Of a stretch of 64,000 nt of DNA, positions 61,073 through 64,000 are shown piece by piece. The notes under the pieces are model-generated. The model saw nothing but the letters and a program-made list of their open reading frames with translations, did not search any database and had not been told where the DNA came from. This DNA is from JAUIET01 sp045106985 (lineage in GTDB: Bacteria > Pseudomonadota > Gammaproteobacteria > Pseudomonadales > JAUIET01), in the NCBI GenBank assembly GCA_045106985.1, contig JBGCFQ010000011.1, positions 1 through 64,000 of the forward strand. Direction: 5' to 3'. The translations under genes and the position numbers were made by a program. Numbering within the stretch: the first letter of the stretch is position 1; each line of letters opens with the position of its first letter.

Positions 61073-63436
61073 CGGCGAAGCACCATAGTAAGTTCGTTTA
61101 TCAAGAAAATTGTTGGCATACAAAGACAAATCTGCCCGATCGCCTGGTAGTATCCAGCTAAGTCTGGCATTTAACTTTGAAAATGCCGGCTGGACAAAAC
61201 AACCGCACTCGAAACTGCTATGCCCAAAATGGTGACTGACTTCATCTTGCCAGAAATAATCCAGACGCGGTTGTAAGTATCCCAAATCGGCTATTGGCAT
61301 CAGCCATCGAATACCTAGTTGAACCGTCCATTGCGGAATTCCGCTAAAGGACTCATCACTTCTATCACCGACACCGAAATCATCAGAAAACTCTCTGAAG
61401 CCTGCATCGAGATAGGCGATTGCTAAGTGGCCGGCGAGACCCCAACTACTTAAAAAACGCATCTCGATTTCGCCGCCTTTAATTTTTGCTTGTGCAGCGT
61501 TAACCAAACCTGTATCGGCAATACCTGCCGGCAGCGCCGGTGCATCAAAGCCTGCCGCAGGCGGCACAGCAATGGGAACTTGTATAGCCTTGTAGTCGGC
61601 GATGAAGGCTGACCCCGTTATGGACTTTCGATGGTCAGCACTTTGCCACTTAAACCCCATTTCATAATTATCCACAACTTCAGGGTCGGCTATGCTTAGT
61701 CTATTGCTCAATACGTTAATGGCTCCCGCTTTGAAACCGCGGCTGTATTTCAAAAACCACAGTCCAAGACCTGATTGATTTTCCTGCTGACTAAATCGTT
61801 TGCTTAAGGTTAACGAAGGCGTAAGCCGACGCCATCTTTGTTGCCCTTCACAGCGGGCCTGCTCTAAACCACAAGCGCTTAGCAAGGGATCAAAAGCGAT
61901 ACTGTCGGCGTCCAATGTTGCTCCGGCCGGAAGAACAACTATACCCCCATTAGGAGTTCTCGGTCGCCCGCTTTGGGCAGGTACAGAGCCACCGTTGCCC
62001 GTCACCGCATCGGGGTTCAAGTTCGCGTCGCTGGCTGACAGCTGACGATTTTCCCAGCTATTACGCAGCCCAACACCCAATTGCCAGGCAGGTCTAAAAT
62101 CCCAATCTATCTGTCCATAAACCGCGTATGACCTCACGGCTATCTCGGAACGCGTTCGATTTGTTCCCAGTAGATATGTGTCGTTGGTGACACCTCGATC
62201 GAGAATGACTATGCCTTGGGGGCCAATAATGGCGTCTTGCTGATCACCCCGTGTAGACTCATTAAAAACGTAGGCCCCGGCCGTCCATGCGAAACGATTA
62301 TCCGCCGCGATGCCCGTTAAGGTTAACTCTTGCGACCACTGGGTTCTTCGATCGGGCGTATGGCTCTGCAAAGTAATTATGTCGGCAGAGGAACCGTCTT
62401 GGTCAGACTCAGTAGCCAGTCTTTGATGACGGACAGCCGTTGTGCCTAACAGCTTCCAACTTGGCGCCATCCAGGATGTAAGCAGTGTTAAAGCTCTGCT
62501 ATCAAGATCATAGCGTCCTTCGGTGACCAAGGTTTGGTCATCACCTACGCGTAATCGCGATGCCTGGCGGCAAGCGGCATCAAAATTAAGCACCCCGCCC
62601 ACAGGGCTTGCACCCAAGGTACCTGTGCCTGGGCTGGCGAGCACGCAATGCGCTCCCGCACCACGCTCTCGCTGCCGACCAGCATCTGCAATCCCCCTAA
62701 TACTCAAACTATCATTGGGCTCCCAAAGTAATTGAGCTCGCAGCCCCTGGCGGCGCTCGTTACTAAAGTCCAGCCCCGTTTCCGGATTACTCAAGTAGCC
62801 ATCGCGACGCACCGAGTTTAGAGCAAGGCTGCCTGTTAAGTTTTGGCTCAGAGATCCACCTCTTGTGTAACTCACATTGAATCGATTCAACTCACCCAGG
62901 CGAAGCCTCAGCTCACTCTCACTGCTTTGCGGTGGCAATCTAGTGGTAAGCCGTATAGCACCACCAATTGTATTCTTTCCAAATAAAGCGCCTTGCGGTC
63001 CTCGCAAAACTTCTATGCTGTCTAGATCTAGAATGTCGAGCAAAGCTCCGTCAGCCCGCGATAAATACACCCCATCAACATATAGGCCTACCGCTGGGTC
63101 TACAAAGCTACGCGGGTCACGCTGGCCAATGCCGCGAATGTAAATTCTCGCCGCACTACCGGTGTTTGTACGACCTAGATCAAGTCCAGGAACATAAGCC
63201 GACAAATCTTCCAGGTTGCTAATTCCCCGGTTGTGTAAATCAGCGTTGCTCAACACCGTGATTGATAGCGGTACTTCTAGCGAATTCTCCGCTCGCTTGC
63301 GAGCCGTAACAACAACTTGTTCAAGCCCATTCTCGTCAATGGCGACATCTGGTAAATCGCTTGCTGACACAGCGAATACTGAGTTGCAGCAGGCCAAAAA
63401 CAAAAGAGCGTAATAGATAACCGAAAACGAACGCAT
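60992..63436 (-). CDS. TonB-dependent outer-membrane receptor
   Basis: This is an outer-membrane active transporter. I use the ATG at 63436 (MRSFSVIYYALLFL...), which gives a clean signal peptide ending SVFA; the longer reading needs a GTG and overlaps the MerR gene. The plug domain follows (about 30-150: VVVTARKRAENSLEVPLSITVLS, PGLDLGRTNTGSAARIYIRGIG, VLRGPQGALFGKNTIGGAI), then a 22-strand barrel ending in VGVEFSYRW with C-terminal aromatic. The ligand is unknown. It lies 24 bp after the MerR gene. Confidence 0.93.
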   Translation of the reverse strand: MRSFSVIYYALLFLACCNSVFAVSASDLPDVAIDENGLEQVVVTARKRAENSLEVPLSITVLSNADLHNRGISNLEDLSAYVPGLDLGRTNTGSAARIYIRGIGQRDPRSFVDPAVGLYVDGVYLSRADGALLDILDLDSIEVLRGPQGALFGKNTIGGAIRLTTRLPPQSSESELRLRLGELNRFNVSYTRGGSLSQNLTGSLALNSVRRDGYLSNPETGLDFSNERRQGLRAQLLWEPNDSLSIRGIADAGRQRERGAGAHCVLASPGTGTLGASPVGGVLNFDAACRQASRLRVGDDQTLVTEGRYDLDSRALTLLTSWMAPSWKLLGTTAVRHQRLATESDQDGSSADIITLQSHTPDRRTQWSQELTLTGIAADNRFAWTAGAYVFNESTRGDQQDAIIGPQGIVILDRGVTNDTYLLGTNRTRSEIAVRSYAVYGQIDWDFRPAWQLGVGLRNSWENRQLSASDANLNPDAVTGNGGSVPAQSGRPRTPNGGIVVLPAGATLDADSIAFDPLLSACGLEQARCEGQQRWRRLTPSLTLSKRFSQQENQSGLGLWFLKYSRGFKAGAINVLSNRLSIADPEVVDNYEMGFKWQSADHRKSITGSAFIADYKAIQVPIAVPPAAGFDAPALPAGIADTGLVNAAQAKIKGGEIEMRFLSSWGLAGHLAIAYLDAGFREFSDDFGVGDRSDESFSGIPQWTVQLGIRWLMPIADLGYLQPRLDYFWQDEVSHHFGHSSFECGCFVQPAFSKLNARLSWILPGDRADLSLYANNFLDKRTYYGASPLVDIIGGGPIFPDAPRTVGVEFSYRW

Positions 63437-63459
63437 AGCTTTAAAGAACGCGCACACAA

Positions 63460-63984
63460 TCAACGATGGTTCTCGGAGCACAAGGCATGATCAGACAGTG
63501 CTTCAATCACCAAGCATGAGGGTTGGGAAGGGTCGCATCGCTCCAGCATTCGCTCCAACTCAGACTGCAAGGATTGAAGCCTAATTATCTTGCCTTTCAC
63601 TTCGTCGAGGTGAGCTAGAACTAACTCGTCAGCGTGTGGCTCACTAGGAGCTTCACTATTGACCCGAAGCTCCCCATCGGTTCGAAGCTTCCTTCTCAAG
63701 CGGGCCGCTTTACCGGTTTGCGAAGCTGCTTTCCTATGTGAAAGGGCTAACAACTGTTCTATCTTCGCCAAGTCAAAGCCAAGCTCTCGCGCATGACAAA
63801 TAAACCGCAAACGTAAAAGGTCTTCAGAACTGTAACGACGCTGACCACCTTCAGTTCTTTGCGGTGCAGGTAGCAATCCCTTCTGTTCATAAAATCGAAT
63901 CGTTGGTACTTTGCATCCCGACTGAAGCGATAACTGGCCAATACTAAGCGCGCTTTCTTCTTTGCCATGACTAAATTTCGACAT
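63460..63984 (-). CDS. MerR-family transcriptional regulator
   Basis: The 174-residue protein has the MerR HTH (about 13-80: LSIGQLSLQSGCKVPTIRFYEQKGLLPAPQRTEGGQRRY, LRLRFICHARELGFDLAKIEQLLAL) and a long dimerisation helix (about 122-147). The C-terminus has Cys150, Cys157 and a late Cys169, as in metal-sensing members. A linker of about 30 basic residues is inserted after the HTH, and the cysteine usually found near the linker appears replaced by His in EPHADE. It is 24 bp upstream of the TonB receptor, presumably its target. The start is 16 bp from the window edge. Confidence 0.9.
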   Translation of the reverse strand: MSKFSHGKEESALSIGQLSLQSGCKVPTIRFYEQKGLLPAPQRTEGGQRRYSSEDLLRLRFICHARELGFDLAKIEQLLALSHRKAASQTGKAARLRRKLRTDGELRVNSEAPSEPHADELVLAHLDEVKGKIIRLQSLQSELERMLERCDPSQPSCLVIEALSDHALCSENHR

Positions 63985-64000
63985 TTACTTGAACCTCTAG

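Overview
The window is a stretch of bacterial chromosome with roughly balanced base composition. It is packed almost end to end with housekeeping genes and looks gammaproteobacterial, of the Pseudomonadales/Cellvibrionales type. This rests on gene order and content: the rluC-HAD-sppA-yceD-rpmF-plsX-fabDG-acpP-fabF-pabC-mltG block, a long-tailed RNase E, tusDCB followed by a TrpD2/YbiB gene, the MoxR-DUF58-TgpA operon, MiaE, and the leuCDB-asd-fimV-truA-trpFBA-accD-folC-SPOR-cvpA-purF-metZ supercluster. Genus cannot be fixed from the sequence alone. I see no transposase, integrase, prophage, CRISPR array, rRNA or obvious genomic island.

Layout. 1-9.9 kb (minus strand): pseudouridine synthase, HAD phosphatase, SppA peptidase, DUF177/L32, and fatty-acid synthesis genes ending in pabC and mltG (cut by the left edge). 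9.9-10.6 kb: long divergent rluC/rne region. 10.6-17.2 kb (plus): rne, tRNA-Ser, a BI-1 family membrane protein, a tiny membrane protein, tusDCB, ybiB and a small DUF6316-like gene. 17.2-22.7 kb: galE, trmA, an unusual two-winged-helix plus nuclease-like protein, a metallo-beta-lactamase-fold hydrolase, a dimeric-type dUTPase, and a Pro-Arg-His tRNA operon. 22.8-28 kb: cysS, glnS, ppiB, lpxH, miaE. 28-32.5 kb: DUF1289, TgpA transglutaminase, DUF58 and MoxR ATPase genes. 32.6-50.2 kb: a long minus-strand run for methionine, purine, folate, fatty-acid, tryptophan and leucine biosynthesis with FimV and TruA in the middle. 50.3-54.8 kb: LysR regulator, ttcA, mdh, a membrane-anchored HSL-type esterase. 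54.9-58.8 kb: YbbP/YbbA ABC exporter divergent from tesA. 58.9-64 kb: a more accessory-looking end with an unrecognised protein, a flavin monooxygenase, a TonB-dependent receptor and a MerR regulator.

How the genes work together. FabD, FabG, FabF, ACP, PlsX and AccD supply and elongate acyl chains and feed phospholipid synthesis, with TesA and LpxH in the same wider lipid/envelope theme. TrpF, TrpB and TrpA complete tryptophan synthesis; LeuC, LeuD and LeuB complete leucine synthesis, probably controlled by the divergent LysR regulator. A marked tRNA theme runs through the window: TusDCB, TrmA, MiaE, TtcA and TruA, two aminoacyl-tRNA synthetases and four tRNA genes.

No clear new multi-gene system was found. 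The items most deserving a second look are the two-winged-helix/PD-(D/E)XK-like protein at 19.4-20.4 kb, the FMO/TonB receptor/MerR group at the right edge with an atypical MerR linker, the unrecognised 188-residue protein at 58.9 kb, the miaE gene placed at the end of a transglutaminase operon, and several small genes in gaps.
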